Shown: piece by piece, positions 10,671 through 24,700 of the stretch
Numbering within the stretch: position 1 is the stretch's first letter
Layout: each line of letters starts with the position of its first letter
Assembly (NCBI GenBank): GCA_032716605.1
Contig: CM064539.1
Location: 158,501 to 222,500 of the forward strand
Length of the DNA: 64,000 nucleotides
Direction of reading: 5' to 3'
Source of the DNA: Paralithodes platypus
Lineage: Eukaryota > Arthropoda > Malacostraca > Decapoda > Lithodidae
Position numbers and translations under genes: made by a program
The notes under the pieces: generated by a model
The model's database searches: none
The model's input: the letters and a program-made list of their open reading frames with translations, nothing else
Told to the model about the DNA's origin: nothing

Positions 10671-13600
10671 CTGTTTACATAACATAACATCAGTAACTGT
10701 ACCTGGATGTACAACCCTACCACACTCAACAAAAGGGAGAGTGGTGATGGGCTGGTCTATCAGAGTGAGAACTGAGCGATCTCTGCGATACCCATAGCTT
10801 ACTCTGACTGTTCCTTTTACTTATATATTTTCTAGATCTCAAGTGACGGCGTCTCTTCCGTGGATTGACCTCCCAATCTGCCAACCTAGATGTTGGCAGT
10901 TTGGAAGCCAAAGCGTCACATTTTTTTTCCTTTGCCCCTCAACTTTCTCTTCATAATTGCTGAGGGGCACAGGGCCCTGGGTGGGGCTTTGGTTTCCCGG
11001 GTGTTTCTGCACCCTCCTCAGCTCCCCTGCCATGGAGTGGCTTCGGTCACCCAGGCTTTATTGTGGCGGCAGAGAGGGATCTGTGGGGGCGCTCGGTTAT
11101 GGCCTTGGCCCTACTCGGGGCCTTGGGGCTGTTCGGCCAGGCAGCCTGGGGAACAGCAACAACAACAACAAAAGGGAGATATATATATTTAATTACCTTA
11201 ATACGAGACTTATTTAAAGTTATCAATACTCTCCTATAGACAGTAGGTGAGGGTTAGTGTTGTTAATGTATTCATATTAGTTTTCACCAACCCACCAATT
11301 AAATTACAAATAAACCTAAGCTAACTAATGAAATCAATGAAAGTAATGAATACATGTGGTACTCCAAGGACTCAAAGTCTCGAACCTAGGATACTCACAC
11401 CAAAATTCCGCACACTAAGCATTACTTCCCATGTACTGTACTAGGTACCAGGGACACATACTAGGTGTTAGGTGAGGGTTAGTCTTGTACCCCAGGTATG
11501 AGGGACACATAGTACAGTAGGGGTTAGATGAGGGTTAGTCTTGCATCCAATGTACTAAGTCTAGGTTAGGTTAATGACAAGGGATCAGGTGGTAGGTATG
11601 GAATAAACTAGGTACTAGTAACACATACTAGGTGTTAGGCGAGGGTTAGTCTTGTAACCCACGTACTAGGTACAGCCTGGCCTGCCAATCCGCAAAATAG
11701 CTAATACGCGAGCAGGGGTACATACATGTATGTATATACTCAGGCACATACCCCATTGCTGGGGGTGGCAGACACAACAGAGCTCGAACAGAAACCACAT
11801 TTAAAGTTCCTATTCTCAGGGTCCGGGACCACTTTCGCGTTCCCTCGCCCGTTTCTCTTTCTCGTATAGTAGGAGAATAATAAGGGGAGGAGGATTCCTA
11901 GCCCCCTGGAGCCAACTTATGCGTAACTAATTACAACCACTGTATGTTTATGAAAACTCAAAAAGTCTTGTAGGCCTACCCCAAGTACGAGGGACACACA
12001 GCCTAGTACAGTAGGTGTTAGATGAGGTTTAGTCTTGCATCCAGAGTGAGGTTTGGCATCTTCTACCCAACCTTAGCCATTTCTGTCTGTCTCTATTACT
12101 GTCTTACTCTTCCTTCTGGGGGCAGGGGGCAAGAAATCCTCCTCCCCTTGTAAAATTCTCCTACTAAACGAGAGAACAAGGGGCGAGGGAACGCAAAAAT
12201 GGTCCCGAACACTAAGAATTGGAATTTAAAATGTTGTTTCTGTTTGGGCTCTGTCTCGAGTCGGCCACCCCCAGCTATGGGGAATATGCCTGAGTATATA
12301 CAATACATACAATACCTACAAACAAAAACAAAAGTATTACTTTGTGTGGTGTAATTCGATTTACGTTGGGTAGGTTAGTTAGTTTTAGGCACATTGGGCG
12401 AACGAAGGGGGGTGGACAGTAAACACGCGTGTGAGGATGGGGGTGCAGAGGTCGCAGGGAGCTCCCGTCGTATTTACCGAGTGTAGTGTTGCTGTGGTAG
12501 GTGAATAGATTCAGTCGAGGTCGGTGGTTCGTGTGGTCATCACTGTAGATGTAGGTTAGGTCGGATTGTGGTTTGAGGTCGCAGTTTCTGGAGCGTTGAC
12601 AACGTTGGATGGGGAACTGCTTGGCCTAGGCCTAGGCTAGCCTATACTGTACAGCGCCGCACAAGGATATTCTCACCGTGAGGTAAGGGTGCTAACGTTT
12701 TTGTATTTCAACCACAAGCTATCGAGGCGCATACTAGTCACCATGTCTGGAAAAGGGAAGGTGAGTAGTGGAATGATGAAGTCGTATGATGGTAAGGGCG
12801 ACGTGGTGGCGTGGCTAAAGAAGGCAGAGTTGGTGGCGAAACTCTTGAAATTTGACGACTTGGCTAGTTTCATACCACTGTACTTGGAGGGAGATGCGTT
12901 AGCCTTGTACCTCGAAATGAGTGAGGATGATCAATTAGATGCTAAGAAGATAAGTGCTAGATTGAAGGAGGCTTTTACACAGGGAATGTTTGAGGCATAT
13001 GGAAGGCTAAAGAGGGTGACATGGACAGGTGAGGGGGTGGATGTCTATGCTAACGAGATAAGGAGGGTGGCAGGGCTAGCTGGGTGGAAGGGAGAGGGCT
13101 TGCAGAGGGCTGTGAAGCTAGCTTTTATAACTGGGTTTCCGGACAGGATATCGATGGAGCTGCAGCAGGTTAAGGACGTCGAGTCGGATTCGGTGAGCGT
13201 GAGTGAATTAATAGTTAGGGCTAGAGTATTGGCGTCAGGAGGAAGCCGGGGAGTTGCAGCGGTTGCTACTGGGGGGCCGGAAGTGGAGGCAAGGTGGCAG
13301 GCTCCACGGGGTGACCCGAGTGGCAGGAAATGGGAGGCGCGTGGGTTCAAAGGTCGCTGCTTCAGATGTGGTGGCTCTCACATGGCAAGGGAGTGTAAGG
13401 AGCCAAAGCCAGCCATAACTTGCTATCGGTGTGGGAAGGAGGGTCACATAGCGAGCCGTTGCAACCAGGGAAACGGTCAAGGGGGAGCTGCTGCGCCGGA
13501 AGCTACCCCTTTAGTCGAGTAAAGGCGCTCCCAAGCTCCCTGCCAATGGTGGAGGTACTGGTGGGGGGGAAAGGGGCAAGAGCCCTTGTGGATACTGGCT

Positions 13601-16600
13601 GTTCGACCACTGTGTTGGCCTCTCGTTTGGTAGGAAAGTGTGAGGGAGAGGACGCTAGGCTGGTCAGAGTCGATGGAAGAGAGATAAGGTGTGAGGGTGC
13701 CAGAGAAGTGGAGTTGACAGTGCGAGGAATCCGATTGTGGATTAGGGCCATAGTACTTGATACAGTAATTGATGGCATTGATGTAGTGATGGGGATGGAT
13801 GTAATCAGCCAACTGGGTGGCGCTACGATTGTAGATGGAAGAGTACCGGTAACGTTTGGGAAGGTACCGGTAAGCCGTTCAACTGCCGAGAGTGGAGAGA
13901 CCCAATGCGCTGTGGCCATACAGTCGGAAGGGAGGGTTGTGAAGCTGCCTGAGACTGAAGAGCTGAAAGATAAGTTCACAAAGGCAGCCGGGGTTGTTGA
14001 GCCAAAGAGAGGGGTGTCGAAGCCAGGAACCGAATGGGGGGCTGATCCATGCAAGATTGAGGATAAGGATTTTGTTGCGGTATTTGATGGTAGGAAGTGG
14101 GCAGTCGAGTGGTTGTTGAAAGGAGAGTTGCCTGTTTTGAAGAACAAAGTTGGTTGCTATGAACATGCTATGAAAGAGGGAGTGAGAGAAGATTTTGACA
14201 AGGAGGTGAAGAGGTGGATTGATGAGGGCATTCTGCTGCCATGGGGGGAGGAAGTGGGGAGTGGAGTGTTGCCGTTGATGGCGGTGGTTCAACCGACGAA
14301 AAACAAGGTACGGCCTGTATTGGATTTTCGTGAACTTAATACCCACGTGATGAGTCACACAGGCGATGACGTCGCGGATGTGTGCGGCGAGACACTCAGG
14401 GAGTGGAGGCAGATGGGTGGGGCCTCGACCATTGTGGATTTGAAGTCCGCTTATTTACAAATTCATGTGACAGAGAAGCTCTGGAAGTACCAGCTGGTGA
14501 GATACAAGGGGAAGACGTATTGCTTGACGAGGTTGGGTTTCGGGTTGAATTCGGCTCCAAGAATTATGGCGAGGATACTCAAGACAGTGCTGGGGAAAAC
14601 GCATAAGATGAAGGCTGCCACAAATTCATACATTGACGATATACTAGTGGATGAGACTGTGGTGACGGCAGCCGAGGTTGTAGAGCACTTGGCTAGGTTT
14701 GGATTGGCCACAAAGGAGCCGCAGCCGCAGCAAGGGGGTGCGGCGTTGGGCTTGAGATTAGAGAGCGATAGAACAGGCGAGCTAGTATTCCAGAGAGGTA
14801 ATGAGGTTCCGGAAATTAGGGAGAACTGGAGTAGGAGAGAGCTATTCTCAGCTTGTGGAAGGCTGGTGGGCCACTATCCCATTGCAGGATGGCTGCGGGT
14901 AGCATGTAGTTACGTTAAGAGGAGAGCGGAAGGTGCAAGATGGGAAGACAAGGTCGGAAAAGAGACAGTCACGATGATGCAAGATGTCATAGAAAGAGTG
15001 AGACGCAAAGACCCAGTGAGAGGAAGATGGTACACTCCGAAGTCGGAGAAGGGGGTCGTATGGTGTGACGCAAGTAGTATAGCGACAGGCGTGACATTGG
15101 AGATAGGTAATGTAGAAGTTGAGGATGCTGCGTGGTTGAGGAAGAAGCACGACTACAGTCATATCAACGTGGCCGAGTTGGACGCAGTATTGAAAGGTAT
15201 CAATTTGGCCTTGAAGTGGGGTTTGCAAGAGATCGAGGTTCGAACGGATTCTGCTACAGTATTTGGTTGGCTGAAATCAGTGGTGACGGAAGAGAAAAGA
15301 GTTCGAACAAAGGGAGCCTCAGAACTGATTGTGAAGCGTCATCTGGGAATTCTGAGGGAGTTGAAAGATGTGTATGGTCTGCAGTTGTGTGTAGTTTTTG
15401 TGCCATCAGAGAAGAACAAGGCAGATGCCCTAACAAGAGTAAAGAAATCCTGGCTCGGGGTGCCAGAGGAGACAAAGGAGGCGGCTATGGTGTGCTGCAT
15501 GGGAGCACCAAGTGTAAAGGAGCTACATCAAATGCACCACATGGGAGTCGACAGGACGCTGTTTATGGCAAGGAAGGTCGACCCTGCAGTCACGAGGGAC
15601 AACGTTCGAGAGGTGGTGAGACGTTGTGACAGATGTCAGTCGATCGACCCTGCACCGAGTGTACATGTGTCTGGGGAGATTAGAGTGGATAATGATTGGC
15701 AAAGGTTGGCGGTTGATGTGACACACTATCGGCAGGGGCTGTACCTATCTATGGTAGACTGCGGACCTGGGCGGGTGGCTATCTGGAGGGAATTAAGAGC
15801 AGAGAATGCGGAAGAGATTGCAGGTGTGCTGAATGAGATCTTCCTAGAGAGGGGCCCAGTTGATGAGGTGTTGATGGATAACGGTACTGCTTTTCGGTCG
15901 CAGGCTTTGAAGAACATGCTTGATAGGTGGAATGTCCGACGTTTCTTTAGAGCCGCGTATCGGCCAAGTGGGAACGGAATTGTGGAAAGACATCATCGGA
16001 CAATCAAGGCAATGGCAGAGAGGGGGCAGGTAGTGCCTATGGAAGCAGTATTTTGGTATAATATGTCCCCTAGGTCAGGTCAGGATGAGAGAACTGTACC
16101 ACAAAGAGCAGTATTTCAGTATGAATGGCGATATCCATGTGCGGTGCCGATGGCCATTGGGGGGGAGGAAGGGCCTGCCTCTATCCAAATTGGGGAGGAG
16201 ATTTGGGTGAAGCCCCCAAATGCAAAGTGTACATCCCAGTGGGGGAGGGGTACTGTGACGGACGTGCATTCCAGGAATAACCTCAGTGTCGACGGGATGC
16301 CACGTCATATCTTGGACGTCAGAAGAGTGGTAGAGTCTTCAACTGATGATGAGGTGGGGGATGACGAGCAAGAAGAGGTAGAAGAAAACGAAGTGGTACC
16401 ACGACGGTCGCAGAGAGAGAGGCGACGGCCAGGGTGGATGGGAAATTATGAGACGGGAAGTGATTGTGAAATGGAGTAGGTGGGATAAAGGGACTGCGCG
16501 ATGTCCAACGTACCTTAGTAGTACTAGGGCGGTATGCCAATAGGTACGGTGGAAAACTACTATAATTTGTTGTTGTTTTTTGTTAGATTGATCTTGAGAT

Positions 16601-18152
16601 CAGGGGGGCGTGTGGCGTAATTCGATTTACGTTGGGTAGATTTGATTTACGTTGGGTAGGTTAGTTAGTTTTAGGCACATTGGGCGAACGAAGGGGGGTG
16701 GACAGTAAACACGCGTGTGAGGATGGGGTGCAGAGGTCGCAGGGAGCTCCCGTCGTATTTACCGAGTGTAGTGTTGCTGTGGTAGGTGAATAGATTCAGT
16801 CGAGGTCGGTGGTTCGTGTGGTCATCACTGTAGATGTAGGTTAGGTCGGATTGTGGTTTGAGGTTGCAGTTTCTGGAGCGTTGACAACGTTGAATGGGGA
16901 ACTGCTTGGCCTAGGCCTAGGCTAGCCTATACTGTACAGCGCCGCACAAGGATATTCTCACCGTGAGATAAGGGTGCTAACGTTTTTGTATTTCAACCAC
17001 ACTTTGGAAACTACTATCGGTTAGGCATACTCCGCTTTTCGACTTTGAAAATAATGTAAAATCCAACATTTGCCAAAACTTGACTCCAGTTTTCAAATTT
17101 TGGGTTTTATGGCTTTCCAAAACCCTAAAACCCATGCCAAGATTTGCTAAAACACGCTATTATCGGCATAATACGCATTACCCCCTTATTTTGTCTGATC
17201 TTCATAGCCCACCCCACTATCGGGCGGTGTGTTATAAAATTGGTGGATAATGGGGAAAACTGATAGATCGATAGATAGATAATAAATAATTGCAAACACT
17301 ATGTATTGATGAAAATGAACAAAAAATAAATTTAACAACACTGGGAAAAATCTTGGTATTTAAGTAACAATTTTCCAGTGTCTATATTCATATTTTTTCA
17401 CCAACCAACTTTACTTCTAAACTCAATTAATGAAATCAACAAATACATGTGACACTCCAAGGACTCGAACCTAGGATACTCACACCAAAATTCTGCGCAT
17501 TTATGCATTACGCTATCAAGACATAACATTAAGTAACATCCCGTTCTTATCATCAATTACAAACCCCAATGCACTTGAATAAACTAATGAAAGCATATGG
17601 TCCTCCCAAGATTCGAACTCGGGACACCACACCCAGAACATAAGCATCTAAACCATACCTGAGTGCAGAAGAAGATGAAGTTGAATGCAGCACCAATTTG
17701 AAGGCCGACTTCATAAGACCTGGTGTTGGACCAGAGACCAATGGCTCCAATCAAGACCGCAACTGATTCAAGCGCATGTCTCATCACTCGCTGTAGAGTG
17801 CACAAACCAGAATTAGTGCAGCGAAAATCGATAATTATATTAACCCGTTCTGTACCAGCGACGTACAATGGTCGACGGTAAGAAAGTAACTCGCCAGTAC
17901 CAGCGCCGTACGATGTCCGTCAGTAGTATTCGGTCCTTGTACCGAGCGGTACCAGGCACCATGACTTGTAAACACTGCTATGAGACCTTGGCAACACTTC
18001 TCAGAGTGTATCTAAGGTCCCACGGGCAGATGGCTCAGTTCTCGTCCAGCTTTCGAGGCAAGAGGTTGCGCTCTCTCGTCTTTGAAGCCATTTTGGCCAC
18101 AATGCTTGGTACTGGAGGTTACATTTATAGTAATACCCTCTGGTACAGTAGG

Positions 18153-18202
<50 letters not shown>

Positions 18203-18207
18203 AGTAC

Positions 18208-18261
<54 letters not shown>

Positions 18262-19609
18262 ATACATACTGTACGTATTATAATGTAAAACTTGCAAAAT
18301 ATACAAACCAAAACTGGGACGACACAATATAAAGGCCAAAGAACTCATACAAATGGCTATGTTGAAATAACGCTTTAATCAAATACAATTGTGAATTAAA
18401 AGAACACAAAACCAGAACATAGGGTGTACATCACTACATGAGCAAGTTAAGGGGACAGTGGCTGTTTGTTTGGTCTATTAATTACTTTATTCATATATTT
18501 TTTTAGTTTCCTCCCTAGACCTCCATCAAGCTTAGAAAAACACTCCCTAGACCCCCCTTCATGATAGATTTGTACACTTTTCAGTAGAAAAATTACCCGG
18601 CCGAAGGCCTTTTCCTTAAAAAATTACAGACTCGCTATCGCTCACCAGGAAAAAATCAACACCTGAAAGTCACGAAAGGTCTTAATTTTGACATAGAAAT
18701 GGGACGAAAGGTCTCAAAATCGCCAAACTAGAGAACGAAAGTTTTAAAATCGCAAAACTAATGGGTCTAAACATGAGGGAGAAGGGGGTCCAGAAAAAGT
18801 GAGTAGCTCCCCCTTAAAATGGTCTCTCATTTGACACCCTACAGAGGCACACCGGACTATTACAGGGCAACACTTTTTCCTTTGCCTCTCAACTTTCCCT
18901 TCATAATTGTTGAGGGGCACAGGGCCTTGGGTGGGGCTTTGGTTTCCCGGGCATTTCCTCACCCTCCACAGCTCCCCGCCTTGGAGTGGCTTCGGTCACC
19001 TTGGCTTTATTAGTGGTAAGCAGAGAGTTCCGTATGGAGCTCAGTGGTCTGGTTAATCTGCTCTACATAAAAAAAAAAAGGGAGGATTCTGTTGGTGCGC
19101 TCGGTTATGGCCGTGACCTTGCTTGGGACCTTGGTGCTGCTCGGCCAGACAGCCTGGGGAATAGCAACAACAGGACAACACTAACCTCGGCAAAAGGCAG
19201 AATGTGTGTGCGGGAGTAGCCAACTTGGAGGACGAGGGCCGGGAGACAGCGCAGCAACACCTCCACATCCACCGCCATCAGTAACACTGCTCCCCAGGCT
19301 CGGTACATTGGACTGTCCCATGCCACACCCATGATCACTATCAGTACCACACTGGTCACCTGTAACATCATATATGATAATTATATTTTTTCACTGACCA
19401 ACTCTTACTTCTAAACTCAATTAATGAAATCAACAAATACATGTGGCAATCCAAGGACTCGAACCTAGGATACTCACACCAAAATAACTTGGTACAAACT
19501 AATTATAATGTAAAACTTGCAAATAAACAAACCAAAACCGGGACGACACAATATAAAGGCAAAGGAACTTATGATAATCACACTACCACCACAGTATACA
19601 AACAATAAT

Positions 19610-19640
<31 letters not shown>

Positions 19641-20284
19641 CAAACAATACATAAGATAAGTGATAGAATATGCAAGCCCTGTCTGACTATTCTAAACAAA
19701 GCCATAAAAATCATCACAGGCTGCACAGCTACTACACCTACAGATCACCTACATCAAGACACCAGTCAAGTCAAAGGCCATCTGGACGTGAGCGGCACTC
19801 AATTCCTGGCTGCAGCCTCCAGAAACCAACACCACCCACTACACTACATGGCAACACACCCACAGACACCAAGAAATATCAAAACAACACCCATCACACA
19901 CAAATACAGTACTGTCATCTCTCCCTCCCTGCCCACCCCAAACCAGCTTCCAGAAGCACATCCATACTCTTATCTCTCACCGTTCCATCCAATCACTCAT
20001 AGACAACACGCAGCTGCAGGCACAACCTCCCGAAACCCATCCTTCTGAATCCTCCCTTCCTCGCGAGGACAGAGTCCACCTGGCCAGGCTGAGATGTAGG
20101 CACCATCCAAGCAGCCTAGGGAAAAACATCAACAATAACCAACCAACCCTTCTCACTTCCTCTTCCCCAATCCACTCCATCCTAACCACCTTTACCTAAA
20201 TCTCCACTCTCACCACCACATCCTTCCCAACCCTTGGCCAGTCCTATGGCAGTTCTTTTGGGGAGCTCAGTGCTCTGGTTAAAC

Positions 20285-20335
<51 letters not shown>

Positions 20336-21735
20336 TCACCCGCACCCCACCCCCGTGCAGCTGTACCTAACACACACCGTACACATAACATCAACATCCT
20401 TCAATTAAACATAGAGGGCATAAACACCAAAAAACAAAAACTCACACACTTCATCAAACAACACCAATATACACATTGCCATCTAACAAGAAACAAAACT
20501 ACACAGAACACAAAAAACACCCACATTTAATAACTACACCACCATTAGATATGACTAGTCTGTCGGCGGCAGCGGTGGACTTATCACCCTGGTACATACA
20601 TACACACATTCATACGGGTTTAAAGACCGCAACCGTCTACAGTGAATGTGGCTTCCATGGTACAATCACAGTACTGCACACAGTGCACAGCAATCATAAA
20701 CACGGTGGCTAGTCTTTACTGCAGCACAGTACAACAAAGTCTTGCCACAACAACACCCCCTGTTATCACTGTGGCTGATGTTGGTATAGCGCTAACAGTG
20801 TCTCATTAGAAAAGAAAAAAATCCCCCTAAAGCACTTGCACCTGGCAAAATCGCACCACATCAGCCTTAACCGTGCTACAATAAGGCAGTAACAAAAAAT
20901 CCCCGTAACTGCTACAGAGGCTGATTGCACCACATCGATAAACTTCTCTGATACCAGTGCACATACAAAATCCCTCTTCTCCCCTCACGACACCACTACA
21001 TAAATACAATATATCAAAATACACACTGACAACAAATCAAACGTCATAGACTTATACATGCAGGCTTTTTCAATCTAAAAAGACAAAATAAACATACAGT
21101 ACATACAAGTTTAAAGACCGTTTCATCCACAGAGAGTGTGGTTTCAGTCTCACATCCTAAAAAAAAAATAAAATAAAATACTGTAATAATAAAAATTAAT
21201 ATTTCTTCACCAACCAACTTTACTTCTAAACTCAATTAATGAAATCAACCAATACATGTGGCACTCCAAGGACTCGAACCTAGGATACTCACACCGAAAA
21301 TACGGGCATTTATGCATTTTAAGTAAATAAAGAAACCAAATCATAGCATACTCACAGTTGATACCAGATTATAGAAAAGATTGGGTTTTTGTGCATCTTC
21401 TGTCCCATGTGCGAGACACTTTGCTTGAAGTTATCCGAGGAAATTGATGGGAAGCCAGTCTCCATTATGTCAGCGAGGGAGAGGGTGGACAGTTTCTCCG
21501 CCGCCATACGGACGATCTTGGGTGGCGTCCTCAGCAGTCCGGGTGTGAACCAACATAGGAGGGTGTGAACGCTACGATGCTGGACACGATGGCAAATATC
21601 AGTAAGTTGATGTAGTCGTAGTAGAGGTGGAACGTTCCAATGAAAGATCTGACAAACACCGGGGATGTCAGGACGGCAATCCAGGCGTTACACACAGAGG
21701 AGACAAGAGCAGTCATCCACACCTGAAATAATAAC

Positions 21736-21787
<52 letters not shown>

Positions 21788-24700
21788 TATAATTATAAAA
21801 ATCAATCAATCTATCTATCTATTTGCACAGGCCCATTATCAATTTTTTCTAGGTTTTTTACTGCTTGTGCTTGTTCAAAAATGAAATTTAAATTGTCGGC
21901 TAGGCTAAGCCAAACCTATAATTTTGTCGGCATTTTCAAATTAGTTTGTGAACATACAAACAAGAGGACCTAGGGCCTAGTGTCTGTTAGTGACCTGAAG
22001 AAGTTATCTGCGAAACGTTGTCAATAAAGTGCTCCTCCTCACATGGTGTTTATATTCATTCAAGAGGTTTGTGCCCTGAATGTTTCACTGAATAAAAAAT
22101 AGTTTGAGTTGCTATAGTTATGATACAGATCCGACATATGGTGAACTGCTTCGCTCGTGATTGGGGGAAACTTATTGTATCGAATTGTACAAAATAATGG
22201 TGCAATCAGTATTGGTAACAATAATGTTGGAGATGATAGTGATGCCAATGGTGAAATATCATTATTATTATTCAGGTTTATATATGTACATTTATGTATC
22301 TATTGCCTGGAGCTGTGATCCCCGAAGTGGTGGCCACGAACGAAACGACCCCATGCACCTCTGTCCCCAGTCAGTCGACGCCCCTCCTCCCAACCAGCTT
22401 CATCCATATACATACATACATACATACATACGGGTTTAAAGACCGCAACCGTCCACAGTGAATGTGGCTTCCATGGTACAATCACAGTACTGCACACAGT
22501 GCACAGCAATCATAGCACGGTGGTTAGTCTTTACTGCAGCACAGTACAACTTTGGGGTTTTTAGGCTAAAACAGCCATTTGATATCAACTGATATTTTAT
22601 GAACTTGCCACATTTATTCACCTACCAAGGCTTTAGTGACTACAAAGAGAGTTGCTAGTTTTTGTGGAAGTTTAACATACCACTTATTCTTGACTGAAAC
22701 TGATAGTCATATTTTCCGCATTTTGTGAGGCTAAATAATAAGTCCTCGTTTTGTGGTTTTTAGTGGAATGTTTCTTTATGTTATGGGTTCGAACCCCGCT
22801 CGTAACGTAACAGTAGTGCATCCTTCCACCTCTCTTTCGGTTTACCTCTCCCTCTCTGTCCCACCTCGCTCTCGTACACCCTTATAAACCAGCGCGATCG
22901 ACTTTCTTTGTATTACTGGGTCAGGAGGGGGTCCTAGACTAGTTTTCAAAACAATTTGAAAATATTCACATTTAAAAAAATTTGCGGCAGTCCCATCCCC
23001 TTAACCCTCGCAAATTCCAAGGGGTTAGTGTACTAGGACTTACCAATCGTGTTTGTATAACTCCGAGGAAGAATGAGAGCGTTGGTTCAGCAACGGCCAC
23101 AAAGGCGAAGAGCGCGGCTATCCCTCCAGACAGACCCAGCCACAGGGGGTAGCGTTGGGCCGGGCTCTGCCAGATATCGTACTCTCCATACTGGCTTCTC
23201 AGGCCGCTCACAATAAAAGACTCCATGAAGAAAATAATCACGAATACACCCAGTGTCTGCAAAATAAATACAATATAAAATTATATACAGACTGTACATA
23301 TTGTAAATTAATCATTTGAAGATTAGGACACATTTAGACAGTTTAATCTGGCTATCATTAGATGATTTGATACAGGTTATGAAGGATCTGTGGGAATTAT
23401 AAGGGTAAAGATTCAATTAACCCTCTAAGAGTATTACACATCCTATTGGTCCTACTGATACCCACACTCCCACTAAAGCTGGTATCACACGAGAGCTTTT
23501 ATACTCAACATTCGATGATCAACATTTTTCTGGTAACATTTATGGGATATTTTGCACTGGTATTGGAAACTAGACTAATGATAGATGAACTTAGGTGACC
23601 CAAATATTATATATGTTGACCTTATAAGCTGCCAGACCAGTGTTGAGGGAAAAAACACTTATGTGATACCGGCTTAACAAGCACACAAATCAACAGACAA
23701 ACACAAACAGGCACAAGTTGTGGAGGGACACATACTAAGGCGGTGTAACATGAGCAATATTTTAGCCATATTTTTATGGGAAATTATGGTTTGGCAACTT
23801 CAAATTTCACCAGAGTTCAGCTAACTAACTTTATCTATCCTCATTCTCGAATCCTCTACCCAACCTTAGCCTTTTCTGTCTCTGTCTCTTTTCCTGTACA
23901 GTACTACTTTTCCTTCTAGGTGCTTGTACGATCGCCTGATTAGGTGGCACTGCAAGGTGGGCTGTGTATGGTGGAGACATTAAACCGGGAGTGCAAGCCC
24001 GTGGGCGTGGGCTGATGATCCCCTGCCCTCTCAGAGACACTGGGCCCTTCGGGGGCCTGAGCATCTGAAGCGGCTTCAGTCAACCGAACTCGGGACTGCT
24101 CGGCTAGACAGTCTGGGGAACTACTGTACAATAACAATAACAACCCATAGAACCTGGGCCCTGGGGGTAAGGGGGTCTTGTATGTATGTATGTACCGGTA
24201 TATAATCAGGCCCATTCCCCACTTTTCCTATTTATTTATTTATTTATTCATTTGGGGGGGGGGGGGACTCAAGATAGAGCCCAAATAGGGACAACACAAT
24301 AGAAAAAAAAATTAACACACAAAACCAAATATAAATACTTAGTGGAGGAAAACATATCCTACTGTGTGTCGTACAAGGCTACCAAATGGAGGGGAGGGGT
24401 AAACACGCCTGCAATGGTGGCACTACTCGGAGGGCTGCGGATGGAGGAAACATTGCCCCAAAGTTACGAGCCCATGGACTGATTCCTCCTTCCCCGCTGC
24501 TGACAAACAGATTTCACCACACCCTACCTCCCCCTGGGTAGGTGCGGCACAAGGACTACCTGGATGCTTCAGGATTGCCATAAAGGGCATCTCGGGGCTA
24601 CAACAACAACAACACATAGAACCATACTCCATTTCATATCAAATCTAATATAAATACATACATAAAATGTTAAGACTGAGTGCTCCACACATACATGCAG

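Larger units (their letters stand above)
12345..17001 (+). mobile_element. LTR retrotransposon (Ty3/gypsy-like by domain order), apparently intact
   Basis: The element is 4657 bp, flanked by the 5-bp duplication CTTTG (12340-12344 and 17002-17006). Its LTRs start TGTGG and end CCACA. It encodes gag (two zinc knuckles) and pol (protease, RT, RNase H, integrase) with pol in the -1 frame. The LTRs differ by four transitions plus two indels, so the insertion is recent. Protease-RT-RNaseH-integrase order and the 5-bp duplication fit Ty3/gypsy; I could not assign a lineage. It sits antisense in the last intron of the host gene. There is no TGG-type primer-binding site after the 5' LTR. Confidence 0.93.

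Noticed and set aside
13045..16540. Long minus-strand open frames under gag-pol (up to 214 aa)
   Set aside because: They lie opposite the gag and pol coding frames and show no domain or start context; they are shadows of the sense ORFs.
18012..18348. Poly-Ile, poly-Asn, poly-Leu and poly-Tyr frames
   Set aside because: They are translations of AAT/ATT microsatellites.
22785..22800. tRNA gene from a perfect B box
   Set aside because: No A box or cloverleaf could be found upstream.
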